Shown here: piece after piece, positions 32,136 to 40,140 of the stretch
How the letters are laid out: the number at the start of each line of letters is the position of its first letter
Position numbering within the stretch: the stretch's first letter is position 1
DNA from: Streptomyces smaragdinus
GTDB lineage: Bacteria > Actinomycetota > Actinomycetes > Streptomycetales > Streptomycetaceae
Assembly (NCBI RefSeq): GCF_009604385.1
Contig: NZ_WEGJ01000031.1
Location: forward strand, 20,859-84,858
Direction of reading: 5' to 3'
DNA: 64,000 nt
The notes under the pieces: generated by a model
What the model was told of the DNA's origin: nothing
The model's database searches: none
The model's input: the letters and a program-made list of their open reading frames with translations, nothing else
Made by a program: the position numbers and the translations under genes

Positions 32136-33196
32136 CCGCGCTCCCAGAAGCTCGGGCCGACCGGCTGCTCGAAGTCGCCCAGCGCCGTGAGGTAACCCTC
32201 GTCGTCCACGTCGATGCGCAGCTGCGGCAGCGGGTGGCCGGCGGGGCCGAAGATCACCCGTGCACCGTCGGACAGGTCGAACGTCGACTGGTGACAGGGG
32301 CACAGGACGTGGTGGGTCTGCTGCTCGTAGAGGCTGACGGGGCAGCCGACGTGCGTGCAGATCTTGGAGTACGCGAGGACGCCGTCGACACCGAAGTCGG
32401 CCGACTGCTGGTCCTTGATCTCATCCGGAGCGATCCGGACGAGCATCAGGGCCGCCTTGGCGATCTCCGTGTTGAAGTCGTGGTCCTCGTACTCCAGGCC
32501 CTCGGGCATGGCGAAGGACAGGGAGCCCGTCTCGATGTCCTCGGGCTTGAACGGCTCGTTGGTGTTCATGTTGATGAGCCGCTTGCCCTTGCCCCACAGG
32601 GTGTGCCGGAGCTTGTCCTCCGGCAGCGGGCCGAGGTCGCGCAGCAGTACGACACCGGTGAGCGGCACCAGGGCCAGCGCGCCGAACATCGTGTTGCGCA
32701 GCAGCTTGCGGCGGCCGAAGCCGGACTCGGCGGCGCCCTGCTGGAAGTCGGCGAAGACCTTGGAGCGGGTTTCCTCGTCGGCGGCGATCGGGTGCCGCTC
32801 GTCGGCGATCTCCACGTCCGACATCAGCGTGCGGGCCCAGTGGACCGCGCCGGCGCCGATGCAGAACAGTGCGATGCCCATGGTCACGCCGAGCATCACG
32901 TGCAGGATGCTGACGTGGCCCAGCGGCCACACGTAGCGGATGTCGTCGACGGGGAACGCGACGAAGCTCGCGATGAAGCCGACGGTCGCCAGCATCGACA
33001 GCAGGAACAGGAAGGCGACGACGCGCTCGGAGCGCTTGGCGGCCTTCTCGTCGATGTCCTGCTTGCGCGGCTGGTGCGCCGGCAGGCCCGGGTCGGCGAA
33101 CGGGTGGTCCGCGCCCGGAACGGCTACCGTGCCCTCGGCGTCCTGCTCGTTCGGCAGGTGCTCAGGAGACATGTTGTTCTCTGATCCGCTACTCAT
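32132..33196 (-). CDS. qcrA: Cytochrome bc1 complex Rieske iron-sulfur subunit
   Basis: This 354-residue protein has three N-terminal membrane helices (about residues 60-80, 95-117 and 170-190), the actinobacterial form, instead of the single anchor of proteobacteria. The C-terminal Rieske domain has the [2Fe-2S] motifs CTHVGCP and CPCHQS (two Cys and two His ligands) followed by FGPAGHPLPQL. It passes electrons from quinol to the diheme QcrC. It overlaps the qcrC stop and the qcrB start by 4 bp each. Confidence 0.96.
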   Translation of the reverse strand: MSSGSENNMSPEHLPNEQDAEGTVAVPGADHPFADPGLPAHQPRKQDIDEKAAKRSERVVAFLFLLSMLATVGFIASFVAFPVDDIRYVWPLGHVSILHVMLGVTMGIALFCIGAGAVHWARTLMSDVEIADERHPIAADEETRSKVFADFQQGAAESGFGRRKLLRNTMFGALALVPLTGVVLLRDLGPLPEDKLRHTLWGKGKRLINMNTNEPFKPEDIETGSLSFAMPEGLEYEDHDFNTEIAKAALMLVRIAPDEIKDQQSADFGVDGVLAYSKICTHVGCPVSLYEQQTHHVLCPCHQSTFDLSDGARVIFGPAGHPLPQLRIDVDDEGYLTALGDFEQPVGPSFWERG

Positions 33197-34008
33197 GACT
33201 TCTTGGCCTTTGCGGTGTGCGCGGCTACCCAGACGGCGACCACGACGAGCGCGCCGAGGCCGAAGATCCAGCCGAAGAGCCCCTCGGCGACCGGGCCGAG
33301 ACCCCCGAGGTCGAAGCCGCCCTCGCTGGGCGCCTCGTCGCCGTTGACCTCGTCGAGGAAGGCGATGATGTCCTGCTTGTCCTGGGACGACAGCGACTTG
33401 TCGGGGAAGGCGGGCATATTCTGCGGGCCGGTCTGCATGGCCTCGTAGATGTGCTTGGGGGCCACGCCGTCCAGCGGCGGGGCGAACTTGCCGTCGGTGA
33501 GGGCGCCGCCCTTGCCGGTGAAGTTGTGGCACTGCGCGCAGTTGGTGCGGAAGAGGTCGCCGCCGCGGGCCACGTCGCCGCCCGAGGGGGCGTAGGCCGC
33601 GGACTCGGGGACCGCGGGGCCGGGGCCCAGCGAGGCGACGTAGGCGGCCAGGGCCTCGATCTCGTCGTCGCTGTACACGCGCGGCTTGCGCGGCGCCTGG
33701 GCGCCGGGCTGCTGCAGCGGCATGCGCCCGGAGCCGACCTGGAAGTCGACAGCCGCGGCGCCCACGCCGACCAGCTGCGGGCCGTCGGTCGTGCCCTGTC
33801 CGCCGGTGCCGTGGCAGCTGGCGCAGCCGACCGTGAAGAGCTTCTTGCCCGTCTCGATCTTGTCCTGCTGCGAGGTGCTTTCACCCTGGGCCTGGGCCTT
33901 GTCCGCGGGGGCGAACGTGGCGTACAGCCCCCCGGTGGCCGCCAGCGCGATAAGTAGGACGACAAGCGCTGCCAGCGGATGGCGCCGTCGTGCGGAGAGC
34001 TTTTTCAC
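33193..34008 (-). CDS. qcrC: Cytochrome bc1 complex diheme cytochrome c subunit
   Basis: This 271-residue exported, membrane-anchored cytochrome carries two c-type heme sites, CASCH (about residue 62) and CAQCH (about residue 158). N-terminal hydrophobic segment 11-33 directs export, and C-terminal segment 240-262 anchors the protein. The diheme form lets electrons go directly to the CuA site of cytochrome oxidase without soluble cytochrome c. A GTG start 60 bp after ctaE and a 4-bp overlap with qcrA place it in the operon. Confidence 0.96.
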   Translation of the reverse strand: MKKLSARRRHPLAALVVLLIALAATGGLYATFAPADKAQAQGESTSQQDKIETGKKLFTVGCASCHGTGGQGTTDGPQLVGVGAAAVDFQVGSGRMPLQQPGAQAPRKPRVYSDDEIEALAAYVASLGPGPAVPESAAYAPSGGDVARGGDLFRTNCAQCHNFTGKGGALTDGKFAPPLDGVAPKHIYEAMQTGPQNMPAFPDKSLSSQDKQDIIAFLDEVNGDEAPSEGGFDLGGLGPVAEGLFGWIFGLGALVVVAVWVAAHTAKAKKS

Positions 34009-34068
34009 GTCTACCCCGGTGTCGGATTTCGTACGTCGATGTGCTTCAGGTGCGTCCGGCCGGGCCGG

Positions 34069-34689
34069 TTACTTGATCATGTAGATCGTGGCGAAGAGGC
34101 CGATCCAGACCACGTCGACGAAGTGCCAGTAGTAGGACACGACGATCGCCGCGGTGGCCTGGTGGTGCGTGAACCTCTTGGCCGCGTACGTCCTGCCGAG
34201 GACGAGCAGGAAGGCAATGAGCCCGCCCGTCACGTGCAGTCCGTGGAAGCCGGTCGTCAGGTAGAAGACCGAACCGTACGGGCCGGAGGAGAGCGAGATG
34301 CCGTCCTCCTTGACCAGCGTCACGTATTCGGTCACCTGACCGCCGATGAAGACCGCGCCCATGATGAAGGTGGTCACGAACCACATGCGCAGCTTCTTCA
34401 CGTCGCCGCGCTCGGCGGCGAACACGCCCATCTGGCACGTGAGGGAAGAGAGCACAAGGATGATCGTGTTGCCGAGCGCGAACGGGAAGTTCAGACTCTC
34501 GGTCTGACTGTCCCAGTAGTCGGCGCCCATCACCGATCGCAGGGTGAAGTACATCGCGAAGAGGGCCGCGAAGAACATCAGCTCGGAACTCAGCCAGATG
34601 ATGGTTCCGACGCTGGTGAGGTTCGGCCGGTTGACCGACGGGTGCGCGTGCCCGGTTTCTACTGCAGTTGCTGTCGCCACGTCCGACAT
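34069..34689 (-). CDS. ctaE: Cytochrome c oxidase subunit III
   Basis: This 206-residue protein has five membrane helices. Landmarks are SSELMFFAALFAMYFTLR, NTIILVLSSLTCQMG, YLTTGFHGLHVTGG and YYWHFVDVVWIGLF, all typical of CoxC/CtaE. It supports proton uptake and stability of the aa3 oxidase. It heads the ctaE-qcrCAB operon, separate from ctaCDF 2 kb away. ATG follows AAGGGAC. The 253 bp between it and the divergent receiver-like gene hold both promoters; I see no clear Rex site there. Confidence 0.96.
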   Translation of the reverse strand: MSDVATATAVETGHAHPSVNRPNLTSVGTIIWLSSELMFFAALFAMYFTLRSVMGADYWDSQTESLNFPFALGNTIILVLSSLTCQMGVFAAERGDVKKLRMWFVTTFIMGAVFIGGQVTEYVTLVKEDGISLSSGPYGSVFYLTTGFHGLHVTGGLIAFLLVLGRTYAAKRFTHHQATAAIVVSYYWHFVDVVWIGLFATIYMIK

Positions 34690-34942
34690 TATGTCGGTCC
34701 CTTATCCGCGGCTCACTTCGGGGGGTGCCAAATGGAGTGTCGGGCCCCCGCCCGGGTGTGCCGCACCACCGTACGGCGGTCACCCGCCCGGCGTACCGGC
34801 ACCGTTCGGGGCGGGTACGGGACCCGATCTTGCACCCGTGAAGGGGTCCACCAAACGGGTCCTCGCGGAGTAGGCTCCGGCCAGCAGGACCTTTGGACAC
34901 ATGATGCACGGACAGCTCAGCGCTAGGTACACCGGAGGAACG

Positions 34943-35347
34943 ATGCAGTCGACCGCCACGGTGCTGGTCTACAGCGACGACGCCAACACCCGCGAGCAGG
35001 TACGGCTCGCCGCCGGCCGCCGGCTCGCCGCCGATCTGCCCCCGGTGGAGTACGTGGAGTGCGCGACGCTCCCCGCCCTGCTGGAGGAGCTGGAGAAGGG
35101 CGGCATCGACGTCTGCGTGCTGGACGGCGAGGCGACGCCGGCCGGCGGGATGGGCGTGGCACGCCAGTTGAAGGACGAGATCTTCCAGGCACCGCCGGTG
35201 CTGCTGCTGATCGGCCGCCCCCAGGACTCCTGGCTGGCGACCTGGAGCCGCGCGGAGGCGGCCGTTCCGCACCCGGTCGACCCGGTGGCGCTGGCCGACG
35301 CCCTGGCGGGCCTGCTGCGCCGGAGCCTGGGCGCCGACGCCGCGTAG
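34943..35347 (+). CDS. Receiver-like (CheY-fold) protein without output domain
   Basis: This 134-residue protein looks like a single receiver domain. An acidic pair, D12-D13, lies after the first strand and D61 sits in VCVLDGEA at the phospho-acceptor place. The lysine expected near the end of strand 5 seems to be missing, with His in VPHPVDP instead. It may thus be a pseudo-receiver that binds a partner without ordinary phosphorylation. ATG 34943 follows GGAGGAA. It sits divergently beside ctaE and is conserved there in Streptomyces as far as I recall, suggesting a role linked to respiration. Confidence 0.78.
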   Translation: MQSTATVLVYSDDANTREQVRLAAGRRLAADLPPVEYVECATLPALLEELEKGGIDVCVLDGEATPAGGMGVARQLKDEIFQAPPVLLLIGRPQDSWLATWSRAEAAVPHPVDPVALADALAGLLRRSLGADAA

Positions 35348-35367
35348 CCGGCGCCTCGGCCGGCCCG

Positions 35368-35404
35368 GACGGCCGGACCCGTCGCCCCCGGCGGTCCGGC
35401 CGTC
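35368..35404. terminator. Hairpin between receiver-like gene and L,D-transpeptidase gene
   Basis: GACGGCCGGACC and GGTCCGGCCGTC form a perfect 12-bp stem with a 13-base loop between two convergent genes. It could act in both directions. Confidence 0.75.
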
Positions 35405-35408
35405 GCCG

Positions 35409-36677
35409 TCAGATCTGCGGACGGAGCCGGGACGCATCGTTCGGGCTCTGCCCTTCGCGCGTCCCGGCGGTGAGCACGCTTCCCTCGCGCCACTTCTTCC
35501 AGGACACGTTCCAGTCCCCGAAGCCGTTGCCGAACGGGTCCATGTCCGCGCCGTAGCTGTTGACGACCTCGACGATGTCGCCGGGGCGGGCGTTCTCGTA
35601 GAACCACTCGGCGTCGCCCGTGGACATCCCGGTGCAGCCGTGGCTGACGTTGGCGGCGCCCTGGGAGCCCGTGGACCAGGGCGCGGCGTGCACGTACTCG
35701 CCGCTCCAGGTGACGCGGCTGGCCCAGTACACGTCCATGTCGTAGTCCTCGGACGTGCCGGCGACGCCGATGGAGGCGCCCCTCATCCGGACGTAGTAGG
35801 CCTGCTCGAGGATGACCTTCTTGCCGTTGCGGGTCTCGAACCCCGGCTTTCCCGTGGTGACGGGAATCTCGTTGATCAGCCGGTCGTCGCGGTAGAACGA
35901 CATGTAGTGCGAGCCGGCGTCGGTGACGGCGACCACCTTGGAGCCGATCTTCAGCTCCAGCGGGTCCGTTTTGCCCGCGTACAGGCCCTCGCGCACCTTG
36001 ATGCCCTCGAGGTTGCTGGTGAGCGTCACCTTGGAGTGGGCGGGCCAGTACTCCTTGGGCCGGTAGTGGAGTTCCTTGTCGTCGACCCAGTACCAGGCGC
36101 CCTCGACCTTGGGCGTGGACGTGACGCGCAGTCCGCGTTCGATGACGGCGCGCTGCTCCTTGTCCTTGACGCCCTTGTTCAGCTTCACCGTGAGCGGCTG
36201 TCCGACGCCGTAGGTGCCCTTCTCCGGACCGAACTCCAGTTTGAGGGGCTTGGACTTGCCGCTGTAGCCGCCGGTGCGGAAGGAGTACGTCCGGCGGCCC
36301 TGGGCCTCGGACTCGTCCTCGGTGCTGACCTGCACCGTGTAGCCGGCGTCGGCGGCCAGCGCGGTGACGGAGCGCCAGCGGGTGCCGTTCTCGCTGAGCT
36401 CGCCGCGCAGATAGCGACCGTGGGCGTCGCGGGCCACCACGTCGGTGATCCGGCCGCCGCTGCCGGTGGCCCGTACCTCGAGGGGTTTGCCCGGGTCCAC
36501 CTTCTTGGATCCGTCCGCCGCGGCGCCGGCCAGCTCCACCTGGGTGGAGGCGTCGTACGGCTTGGCGGACAGGGGGTGCGAGGTCTGCGAACAGGCAGTG
36601 AGCCCCGCGGAGAGGGGAACCAGCAGAAGTGCGCAACTCGCGTGCGCCGCCGTCCGGCGTCGGGGGGTGTGGCTCAT
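35409..36677 (-). CDS. L,D-transpeptidase lipoprotein (Ig-like domains + YkuD)
   Basis: This 422-residue exported protein has a signal sequence with lipobox LTACS (Cys near residue 29). Two Ig-like domains follow (about 45-150 and 155-260), then a YkuD catalytic domain with the signature HAAPWSTGSQGAANVSHGCTGMS, the Cys being the nucleophile. It should form 3-3 peptidoglycan cross-links, as mycobacterial LdtMt2-type enzymes do. Only a few bases separate an AT-rich promoter-like run (TACATAGTTTTAGGGC on the minus strand) from ATG. It lies between the two cytochrome oxidase operons. Confidence 0.94.
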   Translation of the reverse strand: MSHTPRRRTAAHASCALLLVPLSAGLTACSQTSHPLSAKPYDASTQVELAGAAADGSKKVDPGKPLEVRATGSGGRITDVVARDAHGRYLRGELSENGTRWRSVTALAADAGYTVQVSTEDESEAQGRRTYSFRTGGYSGKSKPLKLEFGPEKGTYGVGQPLTVKLNKGVKDKEQRAVIERGLRVTSTPKVEGAWYWVDDKELHYRPKEYWPAHSKVTLTSNLEGIKVREGLYAGKTDPLELKIGSKVVAVTDAGSHYMSFYRDDRLINEIPVTTGKPGFETRNGKKVILEQAYYVRMRGASIGVAGTSEDYDMDVYWASRVTWSGEYVHAAPWSTGSQGAANVSHGCTGMSTGDAEWFYENARPGDIVEVVNSYGADMDPFGNGFGDWNVSWKKWREGSVLTAGTREGQSPNDASRLRPQI

Positions 36678-36687
36678 GCCCTAAAAC

Positions 36688-36700
36688 TATGTAAATCATA
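36688..36700. promoter_or_regulatory. AT-rich palindrome at the L,D-transpeptidase promoter
   Basis: TATG-TAAAT-CATA is an inverted repeat in an unusually AT-rich 25-bp island, 11 bp before the ATG. It overlaps the presumed -10 region and may be an operator. The binding protein is unknown. Confidence 0.35.
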
Positions 36701-36731
36701 CTTATTGCACCCGCTGGGTGCTCCGAACGAG

Positions 36732-36765
36732 GCAGGCCCCCCACCCGGACGGGCGAGGGGCCTGC
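36732..36765 (-). terminator. Terminator of ctaCDF operon
   Basis: GCAGGCCCC and GGGGCCTGC form a 9-bp stem with a 16-base loop, 19 bp beyond the ctaF stop. Confidence 0.7.
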
Positions 36766-36783
36766 TGATCGGCGCCGCGGGAC

Positions 36784-37182
36784 CTACTGGTTCTGGTCCG
36801 CGCCGCGGTAGTACTCAAAGACCCACCCGAAGATGCCCAGGACGATGAACGGGAGGGCGAAGAACGCGAGCCACCAGCCGATCGCGATGCTCAGGAACGC
36901 GATCGCGCCGCCGAAGGCCAGCGTCAGCGGCTGCCAGGAGTGCGGGCTGAAGAAGCCCAGCTCACCGGCGTCGTCGGCGACGTCCGCCTGCTTGTTGTCC
37001 TGCGCGCCGGTGTCGACCCGGCGGGCGGTGAAGACCAGGTAGAACCCGATCATGATCGACAGCGCGAAGGCCATGAAGAGGGCGGTGGTACCCGCCGGCT
37101 CCTTGGACCAGACACCGTAGACGACCGCGGCGATCAGCATGAACACCGACAGCCAGGCGAACATGTGCCCCTGGATTCTCAC
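36784..37182 (-). CDS. ctaF: Cytochrome c oxidase subunit IV (actinobacterial CtaF)
   Basis: This 132-residue protein has four membrane segments in two pairs (about 8-26, 33-53, 88-105 and 108-125). A polar loop of about 30 residues separates them, followed by GFFSPHSWQPLTLAFGGA and the terminal WVFEYYRGADQNQ. This subunit is found in the aa3 oxidase of actinobacteria. It starts with GTG overlapping the ctaD stop (GTGA), so it is translationally coupled as the third gene of ctaCDF. Confidence 0.94.
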   Translation of the reverse strand: MRIQGHMFAWLSVFMLIAAVVYGVWSKEPAGTTALFMAFALSIMIGFYLVFTARRVDTGAQDNKQADVADDAGELGFFSPHSWQPLTLAFGGAIAFLSIAIGWWLAFFALPFIVLGIFGWVFEYYRGADQNQ

Positions 37183-38909
37183 TTGACCGTCTCCGTTCCG
37201 CCGACGAGAACCTTGGTGCCGGCCCCGAGCTCCTCGGCCTCGAACGCGAGCTCCGGGTGATGCAGGTCGAACGCGGGCGATTCGGAGCGGATCCGCGGCA
37301 GGGTGAGGAAGTTGTGCCGGGGCGGCGGGCAGGACGTGGTCCACTCGAGCGAGCGGCCGTACCCCCACGGGTCGTCGACCTCGACCTTCTTGCCGTACTT
37401 CGCCGTCTTCCAGACGTTGTAGACGAACGGAAGCATCGACAGGCCGAGCACGAACGAGCTGATCGTGGAGAAGGTGTTCAGCGCGGTGAAGCCGTCGGCC
37501 GCCAGGTAGTCCGCGTACCGCCGCGGCATGCCCTCGACACCCAGCCAGTGCTGGACGAGGAAGGTGCCGTGGAAGCCGACGAACAGCATCCAGAACGTGA
37601 TCTTGCCGAGCCGCTCGTCGAGCATCTTGCCGGTGAACTTCGGCCACCAGAAGTGGAAGCCGGCGAACATCGCGAAGACGACCGTGCCGAAGACGACGTA
37701 GTGGAAGTGCGCCACCACGAAGTACGAGTCGGAGACGTGGAAGTCCAGCGGCGGCGAGGCCAGGATGACACCGGTCAGACCACCGAAGGTGAACGTCACC
37801 AGGAAGCCGATGGTCCAGAGCATCGGTGTCTCGAAGGACAGCGACCCCTTCCACATCGTGCCGATCCAGTTGAAGAACTTCACGCCCGTCGGCACCGCGA
37901 TCAGCATCGTCATGAACGAGAAGAACGGCAGCAGCACGCCACCCGTCACATACATGTGGTGCGCCCACACGGTCACGGACAGACCCGCGATCGAAATCGT
38001 CGCGCCGATCAGACCGATGTAACCGAACATCGGCTTGCGCGAGAAGACCGGGATGATCTCCGAGACGATGCCGAAGAACGGCAGCGCGATGATGTACACC
38101 TCGGGATGCCCGAAGAACCAGAACAGGTGCTGCCACAGCAACGCGCCGCCGTTGGACGGATCGAAGACATGGGCACCGAACTTGCGGTCCGCCTCGAGGG
38201 CGAAGAGCGCGGCGGCCAGCACCGGGAAGGCCAGCAGCACCAGCACACCGGTGAGGAGCACGTTCCAGGTGAAGATCGGCATCCGGAACATCGTCATGCC
38301 GGGAGCGCGCATGCAGATGATGGTGGTGATGAAGTTGACCGAGCCGAGGATCGTACCGAAGCCCGACATCGTCAGACCCATGATCCACATGTCGGAGCCC
38401 AGACCCGGCGAGCGGACCGCGTCCGACAGCGGGGTGTAGGCGAACCAGCCGAAGTCGGCGGCGCCCTGCGGGGTGAGGATGCCCGCCACGGCGATGATCG
38501 AGCCGAAGAGGTACAGCCAGTACGCGAACATGTTCAGCCGCGGGAACGCCACGTCGGGCGCGCCGATCTGCAGCGGCATGATCCAGTTCGCGAAGCCGGC
38601 GAACAGCGGCGTCGCGAACATCAGCAGCATGATCGTGCCGTGCATCGTGAACGCCTGGTTGAACTGCTCGTTCGACATCAGCTGCGTGCCGGGCCGGGCG
38701 AGCTCGGCGCGCATCAGCAGCGCCAGGACGCCGCCGATGATGAAGAAGACGAACGACGTCACGAGATACATCGTGCCGATCGTCTTGTGGTCGGTGGTCG
38801 TCATCCACTTGACCACGGTGCTGCCGGGGCTCCTGCGGCGGGCGGGCAGCTCGTTGTCGTACGAGTCGTCAGCCGTCGCGGCACCCTTGGTTTCGTTGAG
38901 GATGCTCAT
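37179..38909 (-). CDS. ctaD: Cytochrome c oxidase subunit I
   Basis: This 576-residue, 12-helix catalytic subunit of the aa3 oxidase reduces oxygen and pumps protons. Ligands are present: low-spin heme His in FTMHGTIMLL, CuB His and the cross-linked Tyr in FGHPEVYIIALP, the CuB HH pair in WAHHMYV and heme a/a3 histidines in VAHFHYVVFG. The segment NWIMPLQIGAPDVAFPRLN carries the D-channel region. An N-terminal cytoplasmic tail and a 60-residue C-terminal extension are usual in actinobacteria. It overlaps ctaC and ctaF by 4 bp each. Confidence 0.97.
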   Translation of the reverse strand: MSILNETKGAATADDSYDNELPARRRSPGSTVVKWMTTTDHKTIGTMYLVTSFVFFIIGGVLALLMRAELARPGTQLMSNEQFNQAFTMHGTIMLLMFATPLFAGFANWIMPLQIGAPDVAFPRLNMFAYWLYLFGSIIAVAGILTPQGAADFGWFAYTPLSDAVRSPGLGSDMWIMGLTMSGFGTILGSVNFITTIICMRAPGMTMFRMPIFTWNVLLTGVLVLLAFPVLAAALFALEADRKFGAHVFDPSNGGALLWQHLFWFFGHPEVYIIALPFFGIVSEIIPVFSRKPMFGYIGLIGATISIAGLSVTVWAHHMYVTGGVLLPFFSFMTMLIAVPTGVKFFNWIGTMWKGSLSFETPMLWTIGFLVTFTFGGLTGVILASPPLDFHVSDSYFVVAHFHYVVFGTVVFAMFAGFHFWWPKFTGKMLDERLGKITFWMLFVGFHGTFLVQHWLGVEGMPRRYADYLAADGFTALNTFSTISSFVLGLSMLPFVYNVWKTAKYGKKVEVDDPWGYGRSLEWTTSCPPPRHNFLTLPRIRSESPAFDLHHPELAFEAEELGAGTKVLVGGTETVK

Positions 38910-39862
38910 GACTTCTTGGGCTCCACGTTCCTGGCGTTCTCCGTCTGGGGAATGCCCGCGGGAATGTAACCGGTCTGGCCCTTGGCGGCCAGCTCCTTCA
39001 GGTGGGCCTGGTAACGCTCCGGCGAGACGATCTTCACGTTGAAGAGCATCCGGGAGTGGTCGACACCGCACAGCTCCGCGCACTTGCCGAAGTACGTGCC
39101 CTCCCGGCTGGGAGTCACCTCGAACGCGTTGGTGTGGCCGGGGATGACGTCCTGCTTCATCAGGAACGGCACCACCCAGAAGGAGTGGATGACGTCGCGC
39201 GAGGTCAGCACGAAGCGCACCTTCTCGCCCTTGGGCAGCCACAGCGTCGGGCCGGGGTTGTTGTTCTGCGGGTTGCGCGTGCCCGGGATGCCGTAGTCGT
39301 AGACACCGCCGCCGTCACCGGTCGGGATGGCCTCGAGCTGCTTGTCCGGGAGCGCGGCGAGTTCCTTGGGCGGGTTCGCCGGGTCCACGTCGCTCAGGTA
39401 GTTGAAGCCCCAGCTCCACTGGTAGCCCACGACGTTGATGACGTGCGTCGGCTTGGCCGTGGTCGCCACGAGCTTGCTCTCGTCCCGGGCCGTGAAATAG
39501 AAGAACACCGAGACGACGATGATGGGGACGATCGTGTACAGCGCCTCGATGGGCATGTTGTACCGCGTCTGAGCGGGGACCTGCACCTTGGTGCGGCTGC
39601 GCCGGTGGAAGATGACGCTCCACAGGATCAGGCCCCAGACCAGCACGCCGGTGGCGAGCGCCGCCGCCCACGAGCCCTGCCACAGGGAGAGGATCCGGGG
39701 TGCCTCCTCCGTGATCGGAGTCGGCATGCCGAGCCGGGGGAAGTCCTCCCAGGTATATGAGCAACCGGTAGCGGTTGCGAGGACCAGGCCCGCGGCCAGC
39801 GCCTGCGGCAGCCTCCGCCGCATCGTGCGCCGCGAGGAGCGGTCGGAGCCGTTGGGACTCAC
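38906..39862 (-). CDS. ctaC: Cytochrome c oxidase subunit II (CuA)
   Basis: This 318-residue lipoprotein has the lipobox-like ATATGCSY at the N-terminus, two membrane helices (about 60-85 and 110-130) and an external cupredoxin domain. CuA ligands are visible in DVIHSFWV and CAELCGVDHSRM (two Cys, His, Glu carbonyl, Met). It takes electrons from QcrC. The GTG start follows GGGAAGG. It is the first gene of ctaCDF and diverges from the IscS-TusA gene across about 280 bp. Confidence 0.96.
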   Translation of the reverse strand: MSPNGSDRSSRRTMRRRLPQALAAGLVLATATGCSYTWEDFPRLGMPTPITEEAPRILSLWQGSWAAALATGVLVWGLILWSVIFHRRSRTKVQVPAQTRYNMPIEALYTIVPIIVVSVFFYFTARDESKLVATTAKPTHVINVVGYQWSWGFNYLSDVDPANPPKELAALPDKQLEAIPTGDGGGVYDYGIPGTRNPQNNNPGPTLWLPKGEKVRFVLTSRDVIHSFWVVPFLMKQDVIPGHTNAFEVTPSREGTYFGKCAELCGVDHSRMLFNVKIVSPERYQAHLKELAAKGQTGYIPAGIPQTENARNVEPKKS

Positions 39863-40140
39863 GTAGCGCCTTCCCGAGAGTCGCGGCCCGCACGTCGCGC
39901 CCTGTTCAGAAGGTGCTCGCGCGGGCAGGGGTATGGATGTTTACGCGGACCAAACCCTACTGGACGGCATTTCACGTCGCTCGGGGAGGGTGGCTTGACG
40001 GGGCCGGACGCGACCGAAGGGGTGACTGCGCCGTTCCGGGGGACGCCCCGCCGGGGGTCCGGGCCCGTCGCACCGGCGGCCGCGGGCCGGGTGGAACGGC
40101 GGCTGTCCGTGGGCCGTACGAGGAAGTTAGCGTGTTCGGC

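Noticed and set aside
34690..34942. Rex-type redox operator (TTGTGA-N6-TCACAA) before ctaE
   Set aside because: I looked for it in the divergent region and saw no acceptable match.
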